A stretch of 64,000 bases of DNA, taken from NCBI GenBank assembly GCA_002722295.1, contig PBLF01000012.1:84365-148364 (forward strand), written 5' to 3'. Made by a program: the position numbers and the translations under genes. The DNA comes from Stappia sp. Lineage in GTDB: Bacteria; Pseudomonadota; Alphaproteobacteria; Rhizobiales; Stappiaceae. The notes under the pieces were generated by a model, which had not been told where the DNA came from, searched no databases, and worked only from the letters and a program-made list of their open reading frames with translations. Shown in pieces: positions 34,567 to 43,549 of this stretch; positions within the stretch are counted from its first letter, which is position 1; each line of letters opens with the position of its first letter.

Positions 34567-35795
34567 GATGCCAGTCCTTCGCGCTCTCCGCTGCCGCGCC
34601 GGGCGGATGCCTGGTTCACGGCGAGCCGGAGGAGCTCGGTGTATTGGGAGGCCACCCTGTCCCACCGATAGGCATCGGTCGAGGCAAGTGCCCCGCGTGA
34701 CAGGGTTTCGTAGAGCACCTGGTCCCCGGCGACCCGGGTGATGCATTCGGCAAGCGCCGCGTCATCGGCGACGGGGAACAGGAAGCCGTTATCGCCCGGC
34801 CGTATCGTCTCGGCAATGCCTCCAAGATCGGAGCCGATCACGGGCACGCCGTGTCCGAAGGCCTCGATCGCGACGCGGCCGAAAGCCTCGCGACCGACCG
34901 AGGGAAAGACGAGCAGGTCGATCTGCGGAAAGAACTCCTCCGGCTGGCTCCAGCCAAGGAACCGGGTACGCTCGCGCGGGAAGTCCTGCCGCTGGATGTC
35001 CTCCTCGCCGGGCTTGCCGGTTCCGGCGATGACATATTCCACCGACGGATCGCCCTCGAGACGGCGCGCGGCACGGCCCAGGACGTCCAGTCCCTTGAAC
35101 GGGCGGTGCACCCCGATAAAGCCGATGCGGAAAGGCCGGTCCCGCGGCATGGAGCGCGGCGCGGAGGCAATCTCGCCGTCGATCACGCCGGGAATGCAGC
35201 GTGTCGCCGCCTGGGGGAAATATCCCTCGTCCACGTGTCGCTCGATCACGCCCTGCGTCTCGCCGCAGACCGCGTCCACATAGCGCGAGAAGAAGCGCTT
35301 GCCGAGCGAGGAGACCATGCAACTCACGCAGCGCGGGTCGCAGTTGCGGCCGTTCTTCTGCATCACGCTGCGCCAGCACAGCAGGAAGGCATTGCGCAGG
35401 GTATGCGCCACGGGAACGCCCATGGACCGCGCCGCCGCCCATGAAGCGACGTTGATGTTCTCGATGCTGTCGGTCAGCAGCACGTCGGGGCGATATTCGG
35501 CGATTTCGCGACGCATGGCGGCATGGGCGCGCGGATTGCCGTTCTCGAGGATGTGCCAGACCCCCTTCTTCCACACGGGACGGCCGGGCTTCCAGTAGTT
35601 CCAGTCGATGTTGAGCGTTGGAACGCGGTGCACCTCGAGCCCCTCATAGGTCTCGCGAACGTCCTCGTCCCCCACCGTCATGATACGCAACTCGTGCCCC
35701 TCTCCCACGAGCATCCGCGCGACGAGAAGCGCGGAAACGGGCGCGCCGCCTTCGAAATGTGGAGGAAAGGCCCCGCAGGCCATGAGAATGCGCAT
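34563..35795 (-). CDS. Glycosyltransferase family 4
   Basis: 410-residue GT-B glycosyltransferase of the GT4 type, retaining, cytoplasmic or membrane-associated. Seen: N-terminal acceptor domain MRILMACGAFPPHFEGGAP, nucleotide-sugar domain starting FRIGFIGVHRPFKGLDVL, and the EX7E region SVGREAFGRVAIEAFGHGVPVIGSDLGG. An unusual cysteine-rich insert CDPRCVSCM (around residues 160-170) recurs in some GT4 enzymes of EPS loci. The frame is open slightly upstream, but the fold begins at the ATG at 35795. First gene of the leftward operon GT4-flippase-GH5-hydrolase. Confidence 0.9.
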   Translation of the reverse strand: MRILMACGAFPPHFEGGAPVSALLVARMLVGEGHELRIMTVGDEDVRETYEGLEVHRVPTLNIDWNYWKPGRPVWKKGVWHILENGNPRAHAAMRREIAEYRPDVLLTDSIENINVASWAAARSMGVPVAHTLRNAFLLCWRSVMQKNGRNCDPRCVSCMVSSLGKRFFSRYVDAVCGETQGVIERHVDEGYFPQAATRCIPGVIDGEIASAPRSMPRDRPFRIGFIGVHRPFKGLDVLGRAARRLEGDPSVEYVIAGTGKPGEEDIQRQDFPRERTRFLGWSQPEEFFPQIDLLVFPSVGREAFGRVAIEAFGHGVPVIGSDLGGIAETIRPGDNGFLFPVADDAALAECITRVAGDQVLYETLSRGALASTDAYRWDRVASQYTELLRLAVNQASARRGSGEREGLAS

Positions 35796-36177
35796 CAGTC
35801 GGAACGGATCCCTTGTCCGAGGTCGGCCCTGCAGGGCACACCGGAGTGTCACGGGTCAGGTCGCGCCAGCCCCGCTTCCGGTGTCTCGCCCAGCAGTCAA
35901 AACCCTAGGGTGTGAATGTTAATTCGCAGTATTTGAACAATGCCCATGACGCGAACGCCCCCGAAAAGCAACAGGATCGGTGAACAGGGTCTTGATGGGA
36001 TACACTCGGGCGGCCCGGACCGGCCCCGTTTCGCGTCGCCTTCGGGCATGAGCGTCATCTGGCAACCTGACGTTCATAAGCAGCGGATAAGACTTGGCTG
36101 GCGCGGCCGCTACGGATCCGCGCGGCAACTCTGGAGACGCAGGGGCCGACAGGCAGGAAACGGGGCGGGAAAAGAAC
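35796..36177. other. Divergent promoter region inside the EPS locus
   Basis: About 380 bases between two divergent EPS operons. I see no protein gene. The stretch around 35905-35945 (TGTGAATGTTAATTCGCAGTATTTGAAC) is clearly AT-richer than its surroundings and is the best place for promoter elements. No convincing operator repeat was found. Confidence 0.5.
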
Positions 36178-37272
36178 TTGGCGGATCTTACCGAAGGCAG
36201 AGATATTCATCCCGGCCCCACGGTGCGCGAGCGCATCAGATCCCTCGTGCTCTCTACGGGCCTCAGGACGCTGAACTGGACCGGGCTCTCGCGCCTTGTC
36301 GGACGGCGCTATCGCGGCCGCGGCACCATCCTCATGTTTCACGATTTCGTGAAAAGCCGGGAGGGTACGCTCGACCAGGGCTGCGAGATCTCCGTGCTCG
36401 ACACGCTGCTTGCCCGCCTGCGCGCGGAGGGGCGCGACATCGTCACACTCGACGAGGGACTGACGCGACTTTCGGGAGACAACCCGCGTCCCTTCGTGGT
36501 CCTCACCTTCGACGATGGCTACCGCTCCAATCGCGATCTCGCCTTGCCCGTCCTCGAACGCCACGAGGCGCCTGCGACGATCTATGTTCCCACCGGCTCG
36601 ATGGACGGTTCGCTCAATGCGTGGTGGCTGGGTCTTCTCGCGCTTTTCCGCGACCGCGAGGCGGTCGACTTCGAGCCGATGAACACCCGTTTCCAGTGCC
36701 CCGACACCGCCTCGAAGATCTGGGGCTTGCGCCGCGCGACGGCCTGGGTCTGGCAGAATTTCCGGCGCTCGGAGCAACTCGGGCCGTTGTTCGCCGCAAA
36801 CGACGTCTGCGTGCCGGACCTGGTGCGGGACACGTTCCTGCGCACCGACGAGGTGCGCGAGCTCGACAAGCATCCGCTGGTGTCGATCGGGGCCCATACC
36901 CGCACCCACCGGGCGCTGGGCCTGCTGAAGCGCGAGGACGCGGTGGCGGACATCGCCGGAAACAAGGCCGACCTCGAGACCCTGCTCCAGCGCGAGGTGC
37001 CGCATTTCGCCTATCCCTACGGCCCGCCCTCGATCACCGGCACGCGCGAGGCGAAGTGGCTCGCCGAAATCGGGTTCACCAGCGCGGTCACGACGACACC
37101 CGGCTGCCTGTTTCCCGGACACCGCAAGTCGCCGATGCTGCTCCCGCGCCAGAATGCGGAATCCCCCGAGGACGGCCACCATCTCGCCCTGTGCGGCGTC
37201 GAGGGCGTGATCCGGGCTCTTTCGGCACGTGGCGGCGACCCGGTCGCGCGTCCTGGAGGCTTGCACGCATGA
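36178..37272 (+). CDS. Polysaccharide deacetylase (NodB homology domain)
   Basis: 364-residue carbohydrate esterase family 4 protein. Seen: LTFDDGYRSN (catalytic Asp pair), APATIYVPTG, GAHTRTHRALG (two metal histidines), FAYPYGPPS and late NAESPEDGHHLALCG. A helical insert (residues about 170-260) separates the motifs, as in polysaccharide-locus deacetylases. There is no signal peptide, so it may deacetylate a lipid-linked precursor in the cytoplasm. No ATG fits: the TTG at 36178 after GGGAAAAG is chosen, with another TTG at 36094 possible. The stop overlaps the next gene as ATGA. Confidence 0.85.
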   Translation: MADLTEGRDIHPGPTVRERIRSLVLSTGLRTLNWTGLSRLVGRRYRGRGTILMFHDFVKSREGTLDQGCEISVLDTLLARLRAEGRDIVTLDEGLTRLSGDNPRPFVVLTFDDGYRSNRDLALPVLERHEAPATIYVPTGSMDGSLNAWWLGLLALFRDREAVDFEPMNTRFQCPDTASKIWGLRRATAWVWQNFRRSEQLGPLFAANDVCVPDLVRDTFLRTDEVRELDKHPLVSIGAHTRTHRALGLLKREDAVADIAGNKADLETLLQREVPHFAYPYGPPSITGTREAKWLAEIGFTSAVTTTPGCLFPGHRKSPMLLPRQNAESPEDGHHLALCGVEGVIRALSARGGDPVARPGGLHA

Positions 37273-38417
37273 AGGACGTTTCCTCCCTCCATCTCGTGCA
37301 TGTCGTACGGCAGTACCGGCCGAGCATCGGCGGGCTCGAGGATTTCGTGGCAAGCCTTGCCGCACGCCAGCGCGACCGTTTCGCGCGGGTGACCGTCGTC
37401 ACCTGCGACCGCGTCTTTCGCGGCGGGGACGGCACGCGTCTTCCGGCCCGCGAAACCATCGAGGGAATCGAGGTCGTGCGCCTGCCCTCGCATCTCTCGA
37501 CCCGCTACCCGGTCACGCCCGGCGTCTTCTCCGCGATCCGGGGAGCGGATCTGGTCCATGTCCACGCCATAGACTTCTTCTTCGACGCGCTGGCCTTCGC
37601 CCGTCCGTTTCAGGGCATCCCGCTTGTTGCCACGACCCACGGCGGGTTCTTTCACAGCGGAAATGCCGGCGGATTGAAGACACTCTGGTTCAACACCCTG
37701 ACCCGCCTTTCAGCCATGGCCTATCGGGGGCTGGCCTGCTGCAGCCAGAGCGACTACGAGCGCTTCGCGACCATCGCACCCGGGACCGTGCGCCTGATCG
37801 AGAACGGCGTGGACCTGGAGAAACTCGGCGATGCGGGCTCGCGCAAGCCGACCCGCTCCATCGTCACAATCGGCCGGCTCTCGACCAACAAGCGGATAGA
37901 CCGGTTGATCGACGCCATGGCCGAACTGGCCCCGCGTCATCCGGACTGGCGTCTCGACATCATCGGAACACCCTTCGACTGGAGCGCGCAGGACGTGCGC
38001 GCGATGATCGCCCGACATGGGCTCGAGGACCGTGTCGCCCTTCATGTCAGGCCGAGCGACGCGGACATGCGCGCACTGCTGGGTCAGGCCAGCCTGTTCG
38101 CCAGCGCCTCGGTCTACGAAGGCTTCGGCATTGCCCTGATCGAGGCCATGAGCGCCGGACTTGTTCCGGTGGTGGAGGCGAACGCCGCCTTCACGGCCTT
38201 CGCCGCACGTCATGAGGGGATCCGGCTCACGGGGTATTCGGACGCGGTCGTGGCGGCGGATGCACTCGAGGCCGCCCATGCGGGCCTGCAACACGCGCCC
38301 GAGGCCACGCGGGAGGCAATGATGGCCGTCGCGGCCGGCTATTCGTGGGAAAGCACGGCGAAGCGCTACGAGGATTTCTACAGCGGGGCACTCAGCCGCG
38401 AGGCCGCACCGCGATAG
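37269..38417 (+). CDS. Glycosyltransferase family 4
   Basis: 382-residue GT-B enzyme. Seen: LVHVVRQYRPSIGGLEDFVASLA at the start, DLVHVHAIDFFFD, ATTHGGFFH, the donor domain IVTIGRLSTNKRIDRLIDAM and the EX7E region ASVYEGFGIALIEAMSAGLVPV. It is a complete, standard GT4. The ATG at 37269 overlaps the deacetylase stop by four bases, so they are coupled. Its 3' end overlaps the convergent polymerase gene by 40 bases, which means the two transcripts share an antisense segment. Confidence 0.92.
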   Translation: MKDVSSLHLVHVVRQYRPSIGGLEDFVASLAARQRDRFARVTVVTCDRVFRGGDGTRLPARETIEGIEVVRLPSHLSTRYPVTPGVFSAIRGADLVHVHAIDFFFDALAFARPFQGIPLVATTHGGFFHSGNAGGLKTLWFNTLTRLSAMAYRGLACCSQSDYERFATIAPGTVRLIENGVDLEKLGDAGSRKPTRSIVTIGRLSTNKRIDRLIDAMAELAPRHPDWRLDIIGTPFDWSAQDVRAMIARHGLEDRVALHVRPSDADMRALLGQASLFASASVYEGFGIALIEAMSAGLVPVVEANAAFTAFAARHEGIRLTGYSDAVVAADALEAAHAGLQHAPEATREAMMAVAAGYSWESTAKRYEDFYSGALSREAAPR

Positions 38418-39676
38418 GTGCCGCGAACGGAAAAGCCCGCCCACACGTCCACAGCGCCCGCACAGAACCACAGGATCGCCGCCGTCTTGATCGAGTAGAA
38501 CGAGCTCGAGACGATCATCAGCAGGCAGATGTAGGTAACCAGCGGGGCGCGAAACCGCCAGGCATCCTGCGAGCGCACGGGACCGAAGATATAAAGCCCC
38601 CACAGCGCGCCGGCTCCGAGAATGCCGAACTGGTGCAGCGAATAGGCGTATCCGTTGTCCTCGAGGAACGGCGTTACCGGTGACATTCCGAACAGCCCCC
38701 ATCCGTCGAGGCTGAGCAGGATCCACGATGCGTGCAGCCAGCGGCCGGCAAGGTTGTCTTCCCAGTACACCGCGTTGGTCGACAGGCCGTAGATCGCCAT
38801 CGCGACGGTGATCAACGCCGGGATCAGGAACCAGACCACACGGGGGATCAGACGGGAAAACGGGAGCACGGCCACGAGCGCGAAACACACCATCATCCCG
38901 AACCGGGCATCGCCCATGATGATGACCACGACAGCGGCCGCGGCCAGCCAGAGCCGGTGGGACATGTCCTTGCGAAACATCGCCCACAGCGCGAGGAACG
39001 CGCCGAAATTGCCCATCGCCACGGGCTCCAGGAAGACCGAGGAGACACGATGCGGCCCGAGGAAGGGGAGCAGGTTGCGGCCCTGGAAGCGTGTGCCGCT
39101 GATGAACAGGGAGGAATCGCCCATGCCCTTGTCGCCCACGTCGAGCGAGCCGCGCGCAATATAGTATTTCAGCACGTTGACGTTGGCGATGAAGGCGTCG
39201 AGCAGGAAATACTCGAACAGTCCGATCATCACGACGATGCCGGCACAAGCGAGCACGACCCGGTCCACATCCTCGATGCGACGCATCTTGCGGCCGAGAA
39301 AATAGAAGGCGATCGGGATCAATCCGTCACGGATCGCCTTGAGGTCGAGCTCGGGGCGCAGCGACAGGATCAGCAGCATGTAGGCGAGATAGACCGCCAG
39401 AAGCGTGTAGAGCCCGGCACGCCTGTCCACCGCCAGCACAAGCGTTGCCGAGATCAGCACCAGTTCCGCGAGCATCACAAGGTTCTGCGACACGCCGAAA
39501 AGGCGGGTGTTCACGAAGGCAAGCAGGAAGTTGAAGACCACTGTGCCGACGACGACCATACCCGCGGCCAGCGTCCACATGTGATGGACATCCGGACGAC
39601 GAACGGCCGTGGGGCGCGAGGAGGGAAGTCGGCTCGCGGCCGGACGCGCCAGTGGGTCAGGCTGCCAGCGCGACAT
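38378..39676 (-). CDS. O-antigen ligase/polymerase-like membrane protein (Wzy type)
   Basis: 432-residue protein with about 11-12 membrane segments and a large periplasmic loop (SLFISGTRFQGRNLLPFLGPHRVSSVFLEP, residues about 190-225), the layout of Wzy polymerases. The conserved arginines of such loops are present, but the family is too variable for motif proof. Role: joining translocated repeat units in the periplasm. The ATG at 39676 overlaps the end of the GumC-like gene by 20 bases; an ATG at 39580, just before the first membrane segment, is an alternative. It is convergent with the GT4 gene. Confidence 0.8.
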   Translation of the reverse strand: MSRWQPDPLARPAASRLPSSRPTAVRRPDVHHMWTLAAGMVVVGTVVFNFLLAFVNTRLFGVSQNLVMLAELVLISATLVLAVDRRAGLYTLLAVYLAYMLLILSLRPELDLKAIRDGLIPIAFYFLGRKMRRIEDVDRVVLACAGIVVMIGLFEYFLLDAFIANVNVLKYYIARGSLDVGDKGMGDSSLFISGTRFQGRNLLPFLGPHRVSSVFLEPVAMGNFGAFLALWAMFRKDMSHRLWLAAAAVVVIIMGDARFGMMVCFALVAVLPFSRLIPRVVWFLIPALITVAMAIYGLSTNAVYWEDNLAGRWLHASWILLSLDGWGLFGMSPVTPFLEDNGYAYSLHQFGILGAGALWGLYIFGPVRSQDAWRFRAPLVTYICLLMIVSSSFYSIKTAAILWFCAGAVDVWAGFSVRGTYRGAASRLSAPL

Positions 39677-41672
39677 TTCCGAGCATCCGGTCTTCCCAGG
39701 GCTTCAGGATGGCAAGCGTGCGATCGAGATCGCTGCGCGCCGTACCGCCCACGCTGGACACCAGGAGGATCGCGTCGGCCGCTCCGAGCAGCGTCGGCAG
39801 ATACGGGTTGGCGGTGGCCGAGCCGCCGTCGATCACGAGAAACTCCTGGTCGGTCGCGGAGAACGGATCCACGCCGCGCTCCCCCGCCCCGCCATCGAGG
39901 CGTTCGACCGTGAAGGGTCCTGCATCGGTGGCAGCCGGTGCGGGTGCGATCGCGGCCTCGCGCCGGCGGCTCGACAAGCGCGTGCGGGCGGGCGGCATTG
40001 CCTCGGGCGCCTGCGCTTCCGGCATCCGACCATTGTTTCCGTCGACGGGACGAGCCAGAAGCACGTCTTCGCCCATGTCGTAGAGGCTGGCCGCGATGGC
40101 GCGCACCAGCGGCGAGATCTCGAGTTTTTCATCCACCGAGAGCACGAGAACATGCGCGGGGCGCTCATGCTCGAAGGCATGGCGCAGGGCATAGGCAATG
40201 CGCATCACCGCCATCTGGCGTTCGGCGGCGGTGGGGTCCGCTCCCCCTCGTCCAGCGATACGGCGCGGCGGCGCACTGACGCTGGCGATCAGCGGAACGC
40301 CGGTCACATCGACAAGCTCGCGCTCGGATCCCAGGCGTCCGTTCAGGATCTCGAATCCGACACTGCCACCGGCCGCGGCAATCACGCCGAAAATGGCGGC
40401 CGCGATCACCACGATCGCACCCGAGGGGCCCGTGGGGCGAAGCGGAGCGACGGCGGCGGAAATGACGCGTGAATTGCTCGTGTCGATCTCACGCTGCTCG
40501 TCGAGTTCCTTCGCCCGCGAGAGGAACGAGCGGTAGACCGTGTTCAGGGATTCCGCCTCGCTCTCGAGCTGGCGCAGCCGGATCTGTGCCTTGCTCTGGT
40601 CGACGGAGTTGGACGACACGCGGGCAAGCTCGGCCTCCAGCGCGGCCACGTTGGCCTCCGCCCGCTGACGGCTCGCTTCCACCGACCGACGCACGCGGTT
40701 CAGTTCCGCCTCGATCAGGCCGCGCGTGTTGGCGAGCTGGGAGCGCAATTCGCGAAGCTGGGGATGGTTGGCCCCAAGCGTGGTCGCCGCCTGTGACTCC
40801 CGCTCGGCGATGCGGGCGTATTGCACGCGCAGGGAGCCGAGCGTCGAGGTCTGCAGGTTGGCGGGGAGCGCGCCGGCCTCGATCGCGGAGGCGGTCAGCC
40901 CCTCGAGAAGTTCCGCATTGGCTTTCGCTCCCTCAAGCTCGACCCTGGCCTGGGTAAGCTGGGTGTTGATGTCCTGAAGGCTCTGGCTCACCACCAGCCC
41001 CCGGTCCCCGGTGCTGATCAGGCCGTTTTCCGCGCGGAACGTCTCGCCCGCCGCTTCCGCCGCCTCGACACGCTTGCGCAGGCTGTCGGCCTGGGCCTGC
41101 AACTCGACGCTGGCGCGCAAGGTGGCGTCCGAGCGCAGTGTTCGCTGTTCCTCGAGGTAGGCCCTGGCCGCCTCGTTGGCGATCTCGGCCGCCTTGAAGC
41201 GATCCGAATGCGTCATGGAAATATTGAAGATGAAGGCATTCTCGACGCGCGCCACCTTCAGGTTCTTGCGCAGGCTGTCGATGGTCGCCGAGCGGCGGTC
41301 CTCGGGGCTGAGTTCCGCCTTGCCCCCGCCAAGCAGGCTCGAGATCAGACCGCCCGACGTCGGCCGGATAAACGGGTCGCTCTCCAGATCGAGCTTGTCG
41401 ATGACTTCATCCAGGACCGAGTTGGACAGGATCACATAGGCTTGGCTGTCGATGGCCAGCCGCTGCACGCCATCGGTTCCCCCACGCTGGACGATGTCGT
41501 TGCCGACAATCTGCAAATTCTGCGGTTCGATCAAAAGCTCGGCCGTGGCGGTGTATGTCGGCGTGCGCAGGAGCGCGTAGACGACGGCCAGCGCGACGCA
41601 AATCACAGGCACGATGATGAGCCAGGCGAACCGCTTTCTCAGGATGCCGGGTATCTGGTAGACGTCGATCAT
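39657..41672 (-). CDS. GumC/ExoP-type polysaccharide co-polymerase with degenerate kinase domain
   Basis: 671-residue inner-membrane chain-length regulator. Seen: Wzz domain with first membrane segment (LIIVPVICVALAVVYALL) and TYTATAELLIEPQN, a long periplasmic coiled coil (about 170-430), and a second membrane segment (GAIVVIAAAIFGVIAAAGG). A cytoplasmic domain shaped like a BY-kinase follows (HVLVLSVDEKLEISPLVRAIAASL, then FLVIDGGSA). The Walker A lysine motif and the tyrosine cluster are missing, so phosphotransfer is not expected. It leads the leftward pair with the polymerase. The ATG at 41672 begins the conserved DVYQIPGILRKR N-terminus. Confidence 0.9.
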   Translation of the reverse strand: MIDVYQIPGILRKRFAWLIIVPVICVALAVVYALLRTPTYTATAELLIEPQNLQIVGNDIVQRGGTDGVQRLAIDSQAYVILSNSVLDEVIDKLDLESDPFIRPTSGGLISSLLGGGKAELSPEDRRSATIDSLRKNLKVARVENAFIFNISMTHSDRFKAAEIANEAARAYLEEQRTLRSDATLRASVELQAQADSLRKRVEAAEAAGETFRAENGLISTGDRGLVVSQSLQDINTQLTQARVELEGAKANAELLEGLTASAIEAGALPANLQTSTLGSLRVQYARIAERESQAATTLGANHPQLRELRSQLANTRGLIEAELNRVRRSVEASRQRAEANVAALEAELARVSSNSVDQSKAQIRLRQLESEAESLNTVYRSFLSRAKELDEQREIDTSNSRVISAAVAPLRPTGPSGAIVVIAAAIFGVIAAAGGSVGFEILNGRLGSERELVDVTGVPLIASVSAPPRRIAGRGGADPTAAERQMAVMRIAYALRHAFEHERPAHVLVLSVDEKLEISPLVRAIAASLYDMGEDVLLARPVDGNNGRMPEAQAPEAMPPARTRLSSRRREAAIAPAPAATDAGPFTVERLDGGAGERGVDPFSATDQEFLVIDGGSATANPYLPTLLGAADAILLVSSVGGTARSDLDRTLAILKPWEDRMLGNVALAA

Positions 41673-41974
41673 CGGCGCAATCCGAACCTTTATCCGCCGC
41701 GCCCGAAATCGCGCGTGCCCGGGCCCGCCGCATGGCAGGCCCTTCGATCATGTACGCAAGAGTGCCGGAATCATGGTTAAGAAACTCCCAAGCCCTTGCG
41801 CGACCATGCGGGAAACGCTCCGGCAACAGGGGAATTTGCGGCGTCCGGACTTGCGGACAAGGGCCGGGCGGTCGATTGTTGCCGCCATATGCAACCAACC
41901 ACAGGGAACCCACAGCGCACGATGATCCGCAGCGCCACCCTACAGCCCGACGCACCGCTTTTCGGAAGCCCCGC
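41673..41974. other. Divergent intergenic region gumC-like / gumM-like
   Basis: 302 bases with no supportable gene. It must carry promoters for the leftward co-polymerase and the rightward glycosyltransferase. A mildly AT-rich stretch near 41865-41925 is visible, but no operator-like repeat. Confidence 0.45.
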
Positions 41975-42778
41975 ATGAGCGAGGTTCCGCACAGCAGCGC
42001 GGCCAGCCATCCGGTTGCCGCCGAAGTGCAGGCGCCGGACGCGGTCGCCATCGGCCCGGTGCGCATCGTCCGCCTGTCGCGGGGCGCGGCCATCCAGCGC
42101 CTTCTCGAGACCATCGCGACGCGCCGCCGCGAACGGATCGCCTTTGCCAACGCGCACGGCATCCTGCTTGCCATGGACGAGCCGGTTTTCGCGGACACGC
42201 TGTCACGGTTCCTCGTTCTCAACGATGGCATCGGAGCCGAGATCGGGGCGCGCGTGCTCGCCGGGAAAGGGTTTCCCGACAATCTCAACGGGACGGATTT
42301 CATACCCGCGCTTCTCGACAAGGCCCCTGCGGGAACGCGTCTCTACCTGCTCGGCGCAAAGCCGGAGATCGTCGAACGCGCGGCGGACCGCTTCGCCGCC
42401 AATCATGCGAACATCGACGTCTGCGGCTGGCGCGACGGGTATTTCGCGGACAAGGACGAGCCGGCAGTCGCCGCCGGGATCAATGCCGCACGACCCGACA
42501 TCCTGCTTGTTGCCATGGGCAATCCGAAGCAGGAGTTCCTGATCGACAGGCTCTTCGACCATCTGGACGTCCCGCTCGCCATCGGCGTCGGCGCGCTGTT
42601 CGACTTCACGGCGGGCGAGGTCGTGCGCGCGCCCTCCCTCCTGCGCCGGACCGGGCTCGAATGGGTGTTCCGCTTCCTGCAGGAGCCACGTCGGCTCGGC
42701 AAGCGCTACACCTCCGGCGTGATCCGCTATCTCTGGAAGATTGCGCTTCTCAAGCTGCGGGGGCGCGGCGGCGCCTGA
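41975..42778 (+). CDS. WecB/TagA/CpsF (GT26) glycosyltransferase, GumM-like
   Basis: 267-residue glycosyltransferase family 26 protein, which adds sugars such as GlcA or ManNAc to a lipid-linked oligosaccharide at the membrane. Seen: FANAHGILLAMDEPVF, NDGIGAEIGARVL, the conserved NGTDFIPALLD, LLGAKPEIVERAA, GYFADKDE, LLVAMGNPKQEFLIDR and the membrane-binding C-terminus LEWVFRFLQEPRRLGKRY. All family blocks are complete. The frame is open upstream, but the ATG at 41975 gives a normal N-terminus. It is the last EPS gene; its stop is three bases from the end of cobK. Confidence 0.92.
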   Translation: MSEVPHSSAASHPVAAEVQAPDAVAIGPVRIVRLSRGAAIQRLLETIATRRRERIAFANAHGILLAMDEPVFADTLSRFLVLNDGIGAEIGARVLAGKGFPDNLNGTDFIPALLDKAPAGTRLYLLGAKPEIVERAADRFAANHANIDVCGWRDGYFADKDEPAVAAGINAARPDILLVAMGNPKQEFLIDRLFDHLDVPLAIGVGALFDFTAGEVVRAPSLLRRTGLEWVFRFLQEPRRLGKRYTSGVIRYLWKIALLKLRGRGGA

Positions 42779-42781
42779 GCC

Positions 42782-43549
42782 TCACCGGGCGGACAGACTT
42801 TCAAGCCAGTCGAGAACTCCGTCCACATCGGGGACGGAATGAACCTCCAGAGCCGGCGGACGACGCAGGAGGATCACCGGAAGGCCCAGCCTTCGGGCCG
42901 CGATCAGTTTCGCTTCGCCCCACGGACCTCCACTGTTCTTGGCAACCACATGGGTGGCCCCGTGTTCGCTCAGCAAGGCGACCTCGGCATCCGCGTCCCG
43001 CACCGGGCGTGCGAGCACAAGCCTTCCCCGGGGCAACCGTTCCTCCTCGCCGGGCGGGTCGATCATGCGCATCAGGCAGTCGAGATCGGACCGGCTCGCA
43101 AAACGCGCGATCTCCTTGCGCCCGATTGCGAGAAACGGCCGCGCGCCGGGTGGAAGCGCCGCCACCGCCTCATCCAGATCGTCGACCTCCTGCCACCTGT
43201 CCGCCGGACCCGCGCGCCAGGCCGGACGCTCCAGGCGCACGAGCGGCGTGGCCGTGGCGCGGGCGGCTTCGGCCGCGTTCCGGGAAATGCCGGTCGCAAA
43301 GGGATGGGTCGCGTCGACCAGCGCACCGACGGCATTGTCCCTGATCCAGCCGGACAGTCCCTCGACGCCTCCGAACCCGCCTGAGCGCACGGGGAGCGGA
43401 TAGGCGTCGGGCCTCTCGACGGCACCGGCGAGCGACACGCTCGCTGAAAAGCGCGTGTCCGTGACAAGCCGGGCGGCAAGCGCGCGCGCATCCCCCGTGC
43501 CCCCCAGCACCAGAACCTTGAGCGGTGCGGTGTCTTCCGACTGCGTCAC
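42782..43549 (-). CDS. cobK: Precorrin-6A reductase
   Basis: 255-residue CobK/CbiJ, NADPH-dependent reduction of the precorrin-6A macrocycle (or its cobalt form). Seen: VLVLGGTGDARALAARL at the N-terminus, the conserved VDATHPFATGISRNAAEAA, RLERPAW, FLAIGRKEI and the C-terminal THVVAKNSGGPWGEAKLIAAR. Length and motifs are standard. The GTG start at 43549 overlaps the cbiD stop as GTGA, so cbiD-cobK are coupled. Confidence 0.94.
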   Translation of the reverse strand: MTQSEDTAPLKVLVLGGTGDARALAARLVTDTRFSASVSLAGAVERPDAYPLPVRSGGFGGVEGLSGWIRDNAVGALVDATHPFATGISRNAAEAARATATPLVRLERPAWRAGPADRWQEVDDLDEAVAALPPGARPFLAIGRKEIARFASRSDLDCLMRMIDPPGEEERLPRGRLVLARPVRDADAEVALLSEHGATHVVAKNSGGPWGEAKLIAARRLGLPVILLRRPPALEVHSVPDVDGVLDWLESLSAR

